A stretch of 64,000 nt of DNA from Ryuthela nishihirai. Taxonomy: Eukaryota; Arthropoda; Arachnida; Araneae; Heptathelidae. The notes under the pieces were generated by a model. That model was not told the origin of the DNA. It did not search any database and saw only the letters and a list, made by a program, of their open reading frames with translations. The DNA lies in assembly GCA_038380435.1 (NCBI GenBank), contig JAWZYU010000719.1, positions 1 to 64,000 on the forward strand, in the 5' to 3' direction. The stretch's first letter is position 1, and each line of letters begins with the position of its first letter. The position numbers and the translations under genes are program-made. Below, piece after piece: positions 41,564 through 53,152 of the stretch.

Positions 41564-42348
41564 GGGGCGGGGGTGGCTCAGTCGGTAGCGCGCCAGGCTC
41601 GTAATCTGCAGTTCCCAGGTTCGAGTCCCAGCTGGGTCAGCTTTGAGATTTATCTCCGCAAAATTCCCCGCCCTGTCCACGGTCATTAGGGGACACCGAT
41701 GGGCTTGAAAAGGCCACCGTCCGTCGGATGGACGTTAAGCCGTGGTCCCCGTGTGCGGGAGAGCCATACCCTGTGCACTTTAAAGAACACGCTAGATGGC
41801 CTTGACGGGAGGCTACCATCTGTCTCCCAACAGCTGTTCCAGTGGGTCCCCTCCCCTAACCTTCTCTGAGTCTTTGGGTTCCATATGATCTGGCCATTTA
41901 GCCCATAGTGTGTAAAAAAAGCGCCATTGAGAGGTTGGGTTGGGTTGTTTTACCTCTGAGCGGCACTTTTTTGCACACCGTGGGCTAAATGGCCAGGTCA
42001 CATGGACTCCGAAGGCTCTGAGAAGGTTGGGGGAGGGGACCCACTGGAACAGCTGTTGGGAGACAGATGGTAGCCCCCCGTCAAGGCCATCCAGCGTGTT
42101 CTTTAACGTGCACAGGGTATGGTTCTCTCGCACACGGGGCCACGGCTTAACGTCCCATCCGACGGACGGCGGTCTTTCCAAGCCCATCGGTGTCCCCTAC
42201 TGACCATGGGCAGGGCGGGGAATTTTGCGGAGATAAATCTCAACGCTGACCCAGCTGGGACTCGAACCTGGGAACTACAGATTACGAGCCTGGCGCGCTA
42301 CGAACTGAGCCACCCCCGCCCCGCCACTCAGAGGTAAAACAACCCAAA
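41564..42348 (+). mobile_element. SINE-A, outer copy split by an opposite SINE-A
   Basis: The plus-strand copy runs 41564-41934 and resumes at 42323 with GAGGTAAAACAACCCAA. Confidence 0.92.
41935..42322 (-). mobile_element. SINE-A, inner nested copy
   Basis: Inserted near the 3' end of the outer copy. GCCATTGAGAGG (41923-41934) and GCCACTCAGAGG (42323-42334) are its TSD, with two mismatches. Confidence 0.92.
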
Positions 42349-43161
42349 CTGAGAATAATTTAATTGCCAGAGAAGAAAATTGAGAACGTCAAAAGAAGAG
42401 ATCAGAAAAGAAAACATCAACAAAATATCCTATTGAACTAATTAATTTTCTCACAGAAAACAGGACAACAAAGAAGTCCTTTTTTTCGTGTTACCCTATT
42501 ACTTCTGTTGAAGCGAAGCTGAAGGGCCATTGCGAGGTTAAATCTTGCTTCTCTGCTTCAGATACTTGTTCAGAGCGGAACGCAGCGCTTAAATGCACAG
42601 CAAGAAGTTTATTCTGCACACATACGGGACCTTAACACTTTGAGTAGAGTTTTTTGTTAATTGGATGGGGGGAACAGAAAGTCGTTGTTCCACGTGGTGG
42701 GTAGCTACCAATTTGTCGGTTGTGAATTCTTAGCTAGTTTCGAAGATGGATAAGGAATTAACTGAAATATCAGGTTAAAATAATTAATAATGAGGGTGTA
42801 ATGATTGTGTTCTACATTTAAGTAGGGGGAAAAAAGATCCTTCTATAAAATATTAATATTAAAAATAAAAATTAAAAATTAGTCAATATTCGTATATAAA
42901 GTTCGATTGCTTATGTAAATCGGTGATTTAAAAAAATCATGAATATTTTTTTAGCGTATCTAGGAATGTGTTTTGCAGACATGAAGTCCCATGTTAAGTC
43001 AATGAAGAGGGAAATTCGAAGATCTATAATTTCTACAATAAGATTTTTATAGGAAATTAGGACTAAATAAATTTAAATATCATTCAAATTTTTCTAAATC
43101 TTGATTTTCAACAATATTTGTTGGCTATTATAATGGTAAGGTCTATGGAAGCTCGTGCACT
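42349..43161. other. Spacer with a MITE-1-like piece
   Basis: 42960-43100 (CCATGTTAAGTCAATGAAGA to AATTTAAATATCATTC) matches the reverse complement of 60940-61050 and resembles the interior end of MITE-1. The rest is unassigned. Confidence 0.55.
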
Positions 43162-43545
43162 TGGATTTCATTATACCTCTGAGCAGCACTTTTTTTTCTG
43201 CCCCCAATGGGCTAAATGACCAAGTCACAAGGACCCCACAGCTTAGAGAAAGTTGGGCGGAAGGGACTCACTGAACAGTTATTAGGAGACAGATGGTAGG
43301 TTCCAGTCAAAACCATCCAGCATGTTATTTAACGTTCGCAAGGTATGTCTTTCCTTCACGCGGAACCACGGATTAACATCCTCATCCGACGGACGACGGC
43401 CTTTTTAATCCCAGTTGTGTCCTCTACTGATCTTGAGCAGGGCGGGAATTTTGCAGAGATAAACGTCAACGCTAGTCCACCTGGGACTCGAACCTGGGAA
43501 CTGCAGATTACGAGCCTGGCGCGCTACCGCATTCAACCACGTGCG
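43162..43545 (-). mobile_element. SINE-A, old copy
   Basis: Collinear throughout, with many substitutions, from TTATACCTCTGAGCAGCAC to the head complement. A G run of about 17 follows at 43555. Confidence 0.85.
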
Positions 43546-43782
43546 TCGTATTCCGGGGGGGGGGGGGGGGGGCTTAAGGTGCTATATCTCCCCGCTTAAA
43601 TTTTTGAAAGCTCGAAATTAAAACACTTTTGAAAAAATAGGATTACACTTATCTCAGATGTGCACTTTCCTCAAGGATAACACTTTTCTTTCGAGGGTTT
43701 GGAGAAAATGCACAAAAAATTACGTTATTGATGCATATGAAATTTGTTATATTAATATCTAAAATAATAACTTCCTGTTCTC

Positions 43783-44592
43783 GCTCAGTAGGGGATACCG
43801 ATGGGTTTGGAAAAGCTGCCGTCCCTCGGATGGGACCTCGTGTGCCGGTTTGGGTTGGGTTGTTTTACCTCTGAGTGGCACTTTTTTGCACACCATGTGC
43901 TAAATGGCCAGATCATATGGACCCCTCCAAGGCTCTGAGAAGGTTGGGGGAGGAGACCCACTGGAACAGCTGTTGGGAGACAGATGGTAGTCTCCCGTCA
44001 AGGCCATCCAGCGTGTTCTTTAACGTGCACAGGGTATAACACTTTTTTGCACACCATGGGCTAAATGGCTAGGTCACATGGACCCCGAAGGCTCAGAGAA
44101 GGTTGGGGGAGGAGACCCACTGGAACAGCTGTTTTGGGACAGATGGTAGCCTCCCGTCAAGGCCATCCAGCGTGTTCTTTAACGTGCACAAGGTATGGCT
44201 CTCCCGCACACTGGCCGAACGTCCCATCCGACGGTCGGCGGCCTTTCCAAGTCCATCGGTGTCCCCTACTGACCGTGGGCAGGGCGGGGAATTTTGCGGA
44301 GATAAATCTCAACACTGACCCAACTGGGACTCGAACCTGGGAAGTGCATATTACGAACCTGGCGCGCTACTGACTGAGCAACCCCGCCCCCCTCGTCTGC
44401 GGGAGAGCCAATAGTCTGTGCACGTTAAGGAACACGCTAGATGGCCTTGATGGGAGGCTACCATCTTCTAACAAATGCTCCAGTGGGTCCCTTTCCCCCA
44501 ATTTTCTCTGAGCCTTCGGGGTCCTTGTGAGTTAACCATTGAGCCCATTGAATGCAAAAAAATTTGCTGCTCAGAAGAGAAACCATCCAATA
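43783..44592 (+). mobile_element. SINE-A, outer copy split by a minus-strand SINE-A
   Basis: Left part 43783-43848 (CAGTAGGGGATACCGATGGG). It resumes at 44394 with CTGCGGGAGAGCC and continues to a degraded 3' end near 44592. Confidence 0.85.
43855..44393 (-). mobile_element. SINE-A, inner copy with one extra 3' unit
   Basis: The first unit runs to CACAGGGTATAA, then restarts at CACTTTTTTGCACACC and continues into a full copy. The flanks CCTCGTGTGCCGG and CCTCGTCTGCGGG are a probable imperfect TSD. Confidence 0.87.
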
Positions 44593-45560
44593 TTCCCTCA
44601 TTTTTTACTGTAGGGGCAAAAACTTGTTTTACAATTGCAGTTAATTGCGCTGTTCTTGGAAATTATTCTCAAGTTAGAAGAAATGTTTTTTTTCAGCGTT
44701 TAAAATATAAATGAGTAACAAATGCATACGACGCAAATATTTCGAGTTTATTTATCCAAGAAGCTTTCATTTTTTTTCATTCCTCATGACAATTCTGATT
44801 CGAATAATTGTCACAAAAGTGTTTTACATGTTACTTAATGAACTTACACCGTTGGAGTGAGAGAATCAGCAGAGGGATTTTATTTCCATCATATCCTGGA
44901 AATGTTCAGCTTCTCTCATTCCCAAAACTCGCACTACAAGGAAAAGGATTATTTAATTAACTCGGAAAGCACGAGGTGGAGGACACAATTAGTCTAATCA
45001 AGCTCGTTGTCATAGCGACTGGAGGGAACACTGTGCGAAGGTTGTTGAATCCACGAACAGTAAATGGAAATATCCAAGTCCAGAGCTTGCAGCAATCCGC
45101 AATAAAGAAGGCGGGATTATGTTGAAAGAATAAACACAATAAGCAATGAAACAGATCAGATGTAGATTGCGTGTTTGCGAATATACCTATCCCTCGATTC
45201 AGGAAAAAAAAGTACTACGGGGGACAAGTTATACGCTTCCCTTGAAATCTGGAAGTCTTATACGAAATCCCAAAGTGGTCTGCCTGCTTTGAAATTCAAA
45301 ATAGTTGGTTTTGTATAATTTTATTTCAGCCCCATAATCTATGTCCGATACAAAAAATGGATTCAAAACGCAACTGTTAAATTCCATTCCATATGAAATA
45401 TAGAATATCAGATTCTTGGCCCCTCTCCCCACGAAACTAAATCCTGGGTACATCCCTACCTAGATTTGCAAGCTACTCAGCTTACAAGGTTTTGGTTTTA
45501 CACGGTCAATAACATGCAACCAGTTTCGATTCACACGGTGATAAATTCGGTTTTATACCG
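44593..45560. other. Spacer containing R2
   Basis: Apart from R2 at 45228-45465, no gene or repeat is recognised. Confidence 0.5.
45228..45465. repeat. Repeat R2, unexpanded copy
   Basis: TCTTATACGAAATCCCAAAG, TCTATGTCCGATAC and CTAAATCCTGGGTAC are shared in order with 39250-39965, without the minisatellite. Confidence 0.7.
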
Positions 45561-45935
45561 TTGGGTTGTTTTACATTTAAGCGGTACTTTTTTTGCACAC
45601 CATGGGCTAAATGGCCAGGTCACAAGGATCCCGAAAGCTCAGAGAAGGTTGGGGGAAGGGGACCCACTGGGACAGCTGTTGGAAGACAGATGGTAGCCTT
45701 CAGTCAAAGGCCATCCAGCGTGTTCTTTAACGTCCACTGGGTATGGCTCTCACACACACGGAGCCACGGCTTAACGTCCCATCCGACGGACGGCGATCTT
45801 TCAAAGTCCATCGGTGCTGATACGACAGAACGTGGAATTTTGCGGAGATAAATCTCAACGCTGGTCAACTGGAACTCGACCTTGGGAATGGCATGTTACG
45901 AGCCTGGGTCGATTATAGCCATCCCCGCCCTCATC
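45561..45935 (-). mobile_element. SINE-A, diverged head
   Basis: The 3' end is complete. The head region is degraded (GGAACTCGACCTTGGG). Confidence 0.9.
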
Positions 45936-46080
45936 TTTCATAGTAAGAATATATTAGCTAAGCTGGTAATTATTGAAGTTAGTAAATTTTCGTCACTTAT
46001 TAGTTAGTTAGTTCAGTTAGTAAATAATCGTCAAGAAAGTCGTCTTTCCATCGTCGAGATTTTTACGTCAGAGCAATGTA

Positions 46081-46600
46081 CAGTCGCTCAAAAAAGTATC
46101 CGAACGCTACGGTCGATTACAGAATTCAGAAAAAATATCTGGCAACGATTTTTTTTTAGAATCAGTGATCTGGCAACCTTCGTGTCACGTGACACGAAGG
46201 TTGCCAGATCACTAATTTCCAAAAAAAAAGATCGTTGCCAGATATTTTTTCTGAATTCTGTAATCGACCATAGTGTTCGGATATTTTTTTTTGAGCGACT
46301 ATAGGTGGTCATATTATTTTGATACTAGATCGTGTGGGCTCATTCACGGAAATATTGAGCGTGTGCAGTTACCGTTCACAGCAAACTGGAGCGTGTGCAG
46401 TAACTGCACACCCTCCAGTTTGCTGTGAACGGTAACTGGAGCGTGTACAGTTGCTGTACACGCTCCAGATATTTTTCCTGAATTCTGTAATCACGTGACA
46501 CGAAGGTTGCCAGATCATTAATTTCTAAAAAAACGTTGCCAGATATTTTTTCTGAATTCTGTAATCAACCATAGTGTTCGGATACTTTTTTGAGCGACTG
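46081..46600. mobile_element. MITE-3, composite form, TA-flanked
   Basis: CAGTCGCTCAAAAAAGTATC at the left and its complement at the right, with TA on both sides (46079-46080, 46601-46602). The left palindrome, GGTCATATTATTTTGATACT, a single GTGTGGGCTC unit and the short inverted repeats follow the order of 37932-38730. Confidence 0.87.
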
Positions 46601-46629
46601 TACATATATTAAACCGCTAGAGGGAGTAC

Positions 46630-46975
46630 AAAACCATAAAATTAGATGCCTATGTTAAGAAAGAAAAAAAGAGAAAGTATAATTCAGGATTATCGAATAT
46701 TGGGCATCTTGCAAGTGAGAAAACTATATATTTTTAATGTGATCCAACATGTAAATAAAACTTGGAATGAACAAAACATCAGAGCCTTTGCGGTTAATAC
46801 TAGATTATCCAAAAAACTTTTCTATTGGAAGAGCTTTTTGCAACAAAGAATATTAGTATCAGGCATTACATTTATATCACCAAGATTATTTAATTTGATT
46901 CCAAATTATATAAAGGATTTAGGAAACGTAAATGAATTTGTTTAAGAATTTAGAAAATGAACATTGGAGCTAAAC
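46630..46975 (+). pseudogene. Possible LINE reverse transcriptase C-terminal remnant
   Basis: A 99-codon frame (46646-46945) ends RLFNLIPNYIKDLGN, preceded by NTRLSKKLFYW. Many jockey/CR1-like LINE proteins end with a segment of the type NTR...GPKLWNSLP..IK. The match is by pattern only. No RT core lies upstream; MITE-3 does. Confidence 0.45.
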
Positions 46976-47083
46976 TTAGAAATTTTCAAATTTTAATGAA
47001 AAAGAAAAATAATTATCATGTTTTTCATTTATAAACCTCACAAACGAGTTTTCGTCGTGTGGGATGATCCTATTATATAAGAT

Positions 47084-47483
47084 GGGTTGGGTTGTTTTAC
47101 CTCTGAGCTGCACTTTTTTGCACACCATGGGCTAAATGGCCAGGTCACATGGACCCCGAAGGCTCAGAGACGGTTGGGGGAGATGACCCACTGGAACAGC
47201 TGTTGGGAGACAGATGGTAGCCTCCCGTCAAGGCCATCCAGCGTGTTCTTTAACGTGCACACTTCGTCCAATCCGGTATGGCTCTCACGCACACGGGGCC
47301 ACGGCTTAACGTCCCATCCGACGGACGGCGGCCTTTCTAAGCCCATCGGTGTCCCCTACTGACCGTGGGCAGGGCGGGGAATTTTTGCGGAGATAAATCT
47401 CAACGCTGACCCAGCTGGGACTCGAACCTGGGAACTACAGATTACGAGCCTGGCGCGCTACCGACTGAGCCACTCCCGCCCCA
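47084..47483 (-). mobile_element. SINE-A with a ~12 bp insertion
   Basis: Full length, with CACTTCGTCCAATCCGG where other copies read CACAGGG. TATAAGATG before (about 47075) and after (about 47488) is a likely TSD. Confidence 0.92.
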
Positions 47484-47749
47484 GTTTATAAGATGTATAG
47501 TAATGTTATTGTAATGGCAAAATGCAAGAAAAAAATGCACGATAACAAACAATTTGATTGTAAGAAATGAGATGCAGAGTATAAAGTTATATATGTAAAA
47601 ATATATATTCAAGCTCATTTGTATTATAGAGCAAAGAGTTGTTATTTTAATTATTACTTTGTGACAACCATGCACTCTATGTGTATATAAAACAGAAAAT
47701 AAACTTACTTACTTTCAGAGATGTCTTCGCTAAAGCTTCCATCTTAGCC

Positions 47750-48008
47750 TCAGAAAAGGAATAGCGATGGCTTTTGAGAAGCCGACGTCCGTTGGATGAG
47801 GTGTTAAGCAGTGGGCAGAAGAGCCATACCCTGTGCACGTTAAGAACACACTGAATGACCTTGATAGGAGCTATCATTTGTATCCTAACAGCTTGCCCAC
47901 TGGGTCTCTTCCCTCAACTTCTTCTGAGTCCTTGAGGTCCTTGTGACCTGATCATTTAGCCCATTGTGTGCAAAAGAGTGACGCTCAGAGGTAAAAAAAG
48001 CCCAATCC
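47750..48008 (+). mobile_element. SINE-A, 5' truncated, diverged
   Basis: From AAGGAATAGCGATGGC to GGTAAAAAAAGCCCAATCC. Confidence 0.82.
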
Positions 48009-48052
48009 AATATTTCCCCCTATGCACCATACAAATTCTTACGGATTTCAAA

Positions 48053-48768
48053 GGGGCGGAAGTGGCTCAGTCGGTAGCGCACCAGGATCGTAATCTGTAG
48101 TTCCCAGGTTCGAATCCCAGCTGGGTCAGCGTTAAGTTTTATCTCCGCAAAATTCCTCGCCCTACCCACCGTCAGTAGGGGACATCGATGGACTTAGAAA
48201 GACCACCGTCCATCGGATGGGACGTTAAACTGTGGCCCCGTGTGCGGGAGAGCCATACCCTGTGGCCTTGACGGGAGGTTACCATCTGTCTCCCAACAGC
48301 TGTTCCAGTGGGTCCCCTCCTCCAACCTTCTCTGAGCCTTCGGGGTCCATGTGACCTGGCCATTTAGCCCATGGTGTGCAAAAAAGTGCCGCCCAGAGGT
48401 TAAACAACCCAACCCTGTGCACGTTAAAGAACACACTGGATGGCCTTGACGGGAGGCTACCATCTGTCTCCCAACAGCTGTTCCAGTGGGCCCCCTCCCC
48501 CAACCTTCTCTGAGCCTTCGGGGTCCATGTGACCTGGCCATTTAGCCCATGGTGTGCAAAAAAGTGCCGCCCAGAGGTTAAACAACCGAACCCTGTGCAC
48601 GTTAAAGAACTCACTGGATGGCCTTGACGGGAGGCTACCATCTGTCTCCCAAGAGCTATTCCAGTGGGTCCCCTCCTCACAACCTTCTCTGAGCCTTCGG
48701 GGTCCTTGTGACCTGGCCATTTAGTCCACTGTGTGCACAAAAATGCTGCTCAGAGGTAATCAACCGTT
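48053..48768 (+). mobile_element. SINE-A with two extra 3' units (trimer)
   Basis: A head and body, then two restarts at CCTGTGCACGTTAAAGAAC (about 48413 and 48593) directly after ACAACCCAA/ACAACCGAA. The period is about 180 bp and the junction differs from that of the 147 bp series. Confidence 0.92.
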
Positions 48769-48771
48769 GGT

Positions 48772-49111
48772 GGGGCGGGGGTGGCTCAGTCGGTAGCGCG
48801 CCAGGCTTGTAATCTGTACTTCCTAGGCTCGAGTCCCAGCTGGGTCAGCGTTAAGACTTATCTCGCAAAACTTCCCGCCCTGCCCACGGTCAGTAGGGGA
48901 CACCGATGTGTTTGGAATAGCCTACCGTCCGTCGGATGGGACGTTAAGCCGTGGACCCGTGTGCGTGAGAGTCATACCCTGTGCACGTTAAAGAATACGC
49001 TGAATGGCCTTGACGGGAGTCTACCATCTGTCTCCCAACAGCTATTCCAGTGGATCCCCTCCCCACAACCTTCTCTGAGCCTTCGGGGTCCTTGTGACCT
49101 GGCCATTCCAG
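48772..49111 (+). mobile_element. SINE-A, 3' end missing
   Basis: The head is intact. It breaks off after GACCTGGCCATT. Confidence 0.92.
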
Positions 49112-49182
49112 AATATGTCTCCGAACACGGATGATTGCAACAAGAATGTCCAAATAAACGAGGCTATTATTGTAGAAATTTT

Positions 49183-49547
49183 GGCTGGTGGGATGGCTCA
49201 GTCGGTAGCTTTGTTGGCTGAAGATCTGCAGTTCCCGGAATCGATTCCAAACATGTCCCAGAGCTGAGATTTATTTTCGCTAAATCTCCATCTTACTCTA
49301 GGTCATGTACCAGTCGATGATCTTGGAAAGATAGTTGTCCGTCGGGAGGAACATAAAGCATGACCTTTTGTGCAAGTTAAAGAACACTGTGGATGGTTTT
49401 GATGGAAGGATTCCATCTGTCTCCGAACAGTTGTCCAGTGGGCCCCTTTTACCTCAACTTTCTCCGAGCCTTTGGGTCTTTGTGACCTGGCAATTGAGAC
49501 TATTGTGTGAAAAAAAAACTGGCACTCGGAAGTAAACCAACCCAATT
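49183..49547 (+). mobile_element. SINE-A, old diverged copy
   Basis: Head TGGGATGGCTCAGTCGGTAG. The body has many substitutions. The 3' end is GAAGTAAACCAACCCAATT. Confidence 0.85.
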
Positions 49548-49549
49548 TA

Positions 49550-50195
49550 AAGAACATCTGGATTGACGGGGACTTCCATCTCCTAACACTTGTCCAGTGA
49601 GTTCCTCATCCTTGTCATCTCTGATGCTTTGGTGTCCTTTGTAACTGGCCATTTAGCCAACTTAACGAACACGCTGGATGGCCTTGAGTTTCATCTGTCT
49701 CCGAACAGTTGTCCAGTAGATCTTCTTCAACCTGGGGCGGGGGTGGCTCAGTCGGTAGCGCGCCAGGCTCGTAATCTGTAGTTCCCGGGTTCGAGTCCTA
49801 CCTGGGTCAGCGTTGAGATTTATTTCCGCAAAATTCCCCGCCCTGCCTACGGTCAGTAGTGGACACCGATGGGCTTGGAAAGGCCGCCGTCCGTGGGATG
49901 GGACGTTAAGCCGTGGTCCCGTGTGCAGGAGAGCCATACCCTGTGCACGTTAAAGAACACGCTGGATGGCCTTGACGGGAGGCTACCATCTGTCTCCCAA
50001 CAGATGTCCTGTGGGTCCCCTCCCCCAAGCTTCTCTGAGCCTTCGGGGTCCATGTGACCTGGCCATTTAGCCCATGGTGTGTAAAAAAGTGCCGCTCAGA
50101 GGTAAAACAACCCAACCCTTCTTCAACCTTCTCTGAGACTTTGGGGTCTTGTGACCTGGCCATTTAGCCCATTGTGTGAACAGAACAACCCAACT
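49550..50195 (+). mobile_element. SINE-A 3' fragments, outer copy split by a fresh SINE-A
   Basis: Diverged 3' pieces at 49550-49733 (holding two partial tail units) resume at 50118-50195, ending AACAACCCAACTG. Confidence 0.82.
49734..50117 (+). mobile_element. SINE-A, nested, TSD 12 bp
   Basis: Full length, flanked by CTTCTTCAACCT at 49722-49733 and 50118-50129. Confidence 0.95.
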
Positions 50196-50907
50196 GTAGA
50201 AAACTCATTTCATTTTTGTGTGTAACAAAGATTCTCTAATATAAAAAAAAGTGATCGAAGTAATAGCAATAATCCGCAAGTGCTGGCAAAGAGAAAAACT
50301 TCGAGCCTGCGCGATTGCAATCGAGAGACCAACATTCCTAATTAGGAAATTCTTCTCTCCCGCCAAAATCGATACGAACTACGGAAAGGGGAGAATCATT
50401 TGCGGGAGACAACCTCCCGAGAGACTTGTCTGTTCCTTATCCCTCGACACTGCCCCCGTGATGCATTGCGTCTTCACGTAGAGTCGTCACAGACCAAAGT
50501 CTCCCGTCATCATCCGAACCAATAACACAATTGATCCACTCATCTAAGAGTTCTCAGGAAGTCGGGATGGTATCCACAGCAACGGAGCGGAAGACCGGGA
50601 GCTCATGCACATGACGATGAAAAGTGTTCTCGATGGGCTTCATTTCATTCGCGAGCCTCAGGTGGGTTAATATCTTTTTTTCTTTGCTCGTTTCTCCGTT
50701 CGCTCTTTCACTTACTAATTATTTAGGAATTAGTATTCGTAAGTAGATGCTTACTTTACTGGAGAGCAGAACAGTGCCATTTCAATAGGGAATCAGAAAC
50801 TTCCTAAATAATCTTTTTCTGTATGTGGAGAAATTTGACTTAAAGTAAAGATCTCAAGAAGTTTAACCTCGTTTTTTTTAACAATATTTATTTGTTATTT
50901 TTTTAAT
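50196..50907. other. Unassigned spacer, partly GC-richer
   Basis: No repeat family from this window occurs here. A 76-codon frame at 50251-50481 has no known motif. This is a candidate for unique host sequence. Confidence 0.45.
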
Positions 50908-50919
50908 TATGGAACTTGG

Positions 50920-51202
50920 GTTGGGTTGTTTTACCTCAGAGCGGCACTTTTTTGCACACCATGGGCTAAATGGCCTGGTCACATGGACCCCGAAGGCTCA
51001 GAGAAGGTTTTGGGAGGGGACCCACTGGAACAGCTGTTGGGAGACAGATGGTAGCCTCCCGTCAAGGCCATCTAGCGTGTTCTTTAACGTGCACAGGGTA
51101 TGGCTCTCTCGCACACGGGGCCAAGGCTTAACGTCCCGTCCGACGGACGGTGGCCTTTCCAAGCCCATCGGTGTCCCCTACTGACCGTGGCAGGGCGGGG
51201 AA
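50920..51202 (-). mobile_element. SINE-A, 5' truncated, TSD 12 bp
   Basis: It stops in the body at GTGGCAGGGCGGGG. Flanked by TATGGAACTTGG at 50908-50919 and 51203-51214. Confidence 0.95.
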
Positions 51203-51227
51203 TATGGAACTTGGAATACATATATAA

Positions 51228-51705
51228 GTAGTGTTGTCCCAGAATAGCGTACCCCCACGCACAATGCTTTCCCCCTATGACGCCATCGACCACGCCCCTT
51301 ATTAATACCCATAACTGATCACGCCCATTATTGAATATTAATAAGCGGGCGTGGTATATGACGTAATAGAGGAAGCACTGTGCGTGAGGGTTCGCTATGT
51401 AGTAGTGTTGTCCCAGAATAGCGTACTGCCACGCATAGTGCTTTCCCCCTGTGACGTCATCGACCACACCCTTATTAATATCCACAAATGTCCACGCCCA
51501 TTTATGAATATTAATAAGCGGGCGTGGTATATGACGTCATAGGGGAAGCACTGTGCGTGGGGATTCGCTATGTAGCAGTGTTGTCCCAGAATAGCGTACT
51601 GCCACGCACAGTGCTTTCCCCCTGTGACGTCATCGACCACATCCCTTATTAATATCCACAAATGGCCACGCCCATTTATGAATATCAATAAGGGGCGTGG
51701 AGGTA
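51228..51705. repeat. 174 bp tandem array of palindromic units
   Basis: Units restart at about 51228, 51402 and 51575 (GTGTTGTCCCAGAATAGCGT). Inside each, CACGCACARTGCTTTCCCCC and TGACGTCATCGACCACGCCC are inverted later in the unit as GGGCGTGG, ATGACGTCAT and GGGGAAGCACTGTGCGTG. The third unit is incomplete. Confidence 0.88.
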
Positions 51706-52403
51706 AAACAACCCCTCAGAGGTAAAACAACCCAAACCTTTCCCCCTATACATTTCTGAATCATTGGGTTCTTTGTGACCTGGTCTTTTAAAAAATAAAT
51801 GCAACAAATGTGCCACCTTAGAAAGGTCCAAAATACTCAGTTCCTTTGACCAAAAAAGAAATTGCTACAAAGAATTGCAAAATGAGTTGCTTTACCTTAG
51901 AGGCAAAACAACTCATTCACGTGACCATCCTCACCACGCTGAGACGTAACCTTCCTCTTTATCTGACCATTTCAGTTCATCACGCAACAGAAAAAAGTGT
52001 TTCTAATGATTAAAACAAACACATTCCGTTTGCTATTCAGTCCCTTAGTCAAACAGATTGTCAGACGAATGATGACCACACTCACTAGAACGGAAACGGA
52101 AATGATCTCTCATCAAGCGAGAATGACGTCATTACGGAACTACTCCCTTTTTTACGTCTCGCTCTTTCAGTTCAAGCACGATGGGAATTTGTAACTGATT
52201 CAATCAGTGCGATCTCGTGCATAGAAATTCAACCATGAAAGCGAAGACCTGAAAGAAAACGTTTTTGAATTTCGGGAGCTCTTTTTTTTTTGACAGTTTG
52301 TGGCGATATATTTGGGGCTTTTCTCTTTTTAAACGAAGTCGAGTTGATCTTTTTTTTGCGGGCAGTAAAACTTCGAAATTTGATCTCAGATTTCAAAGGC
52401 TAA
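51706..52403. other. Spacer starting with a SINE-A scrap
   Basis: GGTAAAACAACC appears twice at 51700-51735, followed by degraded SINE-A text to about 51790. The rest shows no gene or repeat. Confidence 0.5.
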
Positions 52404-52604
52404 ATAAATAAATACCCCCTCAAGCAGCTGCTTGCCACAGAGGTCTGATAGGAGCCTGTCAGTTTATATGCCATAGTAGAAGATCTGAGAGGATGGCAGG
52501 ACCTCAGCAGAAAAACGACACATACATCCATGCCTTACCCGGGGCTCGAACCCAGGTCCCTTAGATCAGTAGCCAAGCGCGCAAACCACTCGGCCATGGG
52601 ACTG
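52404..52604 (-). mobile_element. SINE-B, full length
   Basis: From AAATAAATACCCCCTCAAGC to the head complement CCACTCGGCCATGGGAC. Confidence 0.93.
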
Positions 52605-52652
52605 ATCAATAATCATGGAGATTCTTCATTGAAAATGAAAAGCTTAAATGTA

Positions 52653-52692
52653 CACTGTCCTACCAAAATATTAGAGAATTTCCATGTTACTT
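52653..52692. mobile_element. MITE-1 terminal fragment
   Basis: TA then CACTGTCCTACCAAAATATT and AGAGAATTTCCATGTTAC matches the left end at 2184. It is broken off by the SINE-A at 52693. Confidence 0.65.
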
Positions 52693-53072
52693 TGGGGTGG
52701 GGATGGCTCAGTCGATAGAGCGCCAGGTTCGTAATCTACAGTTCCCAGATTCGAGTCCCAGCTGGGTCATCGTTGAGATTTATCTCCGAATTCCTCCGCG
52801 CCCTGCCCACGGTCAGTTGGGGACACCGATGGGCTTGGAAAGGTTGCCGTCCATGGATGAGGCATTAAGCCGTGTGCAGATGAGCCATTCCCTGTTCACG
52901 TTAAAGAACACGCTGGATGACCTTGACAGGAGGTTACCATCTATCTCCCAATAGCTGTTCCAGTGGGTACCCTCCCCCAACCTTCTCTGAGTATTCGAGG
53001 TCCTTGTGACCTGGCTATTTAGTCCATTGTGTGCAGAAAAAAGTGCTGTTCAGAGTTAAAACAACCAACACA
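52693..53072 (+). mobile_element. SINE-A, near full length
   Basis: Head GGGGTGGGGATGGCTCAGTC. A ~10 bp deletion lies near GCCGTGTGCAGATG. The 3' end is AGTTAAAACAACCAAC. Confidence 0.9.
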
Positions 53073-53152
53073 AAAATGTATAGCTCAGAGGTAAAGCAAC
53101 ACTTATACCGGTACTATACTCTTATACTACCGATCACTCTAAAATCTCTCAG

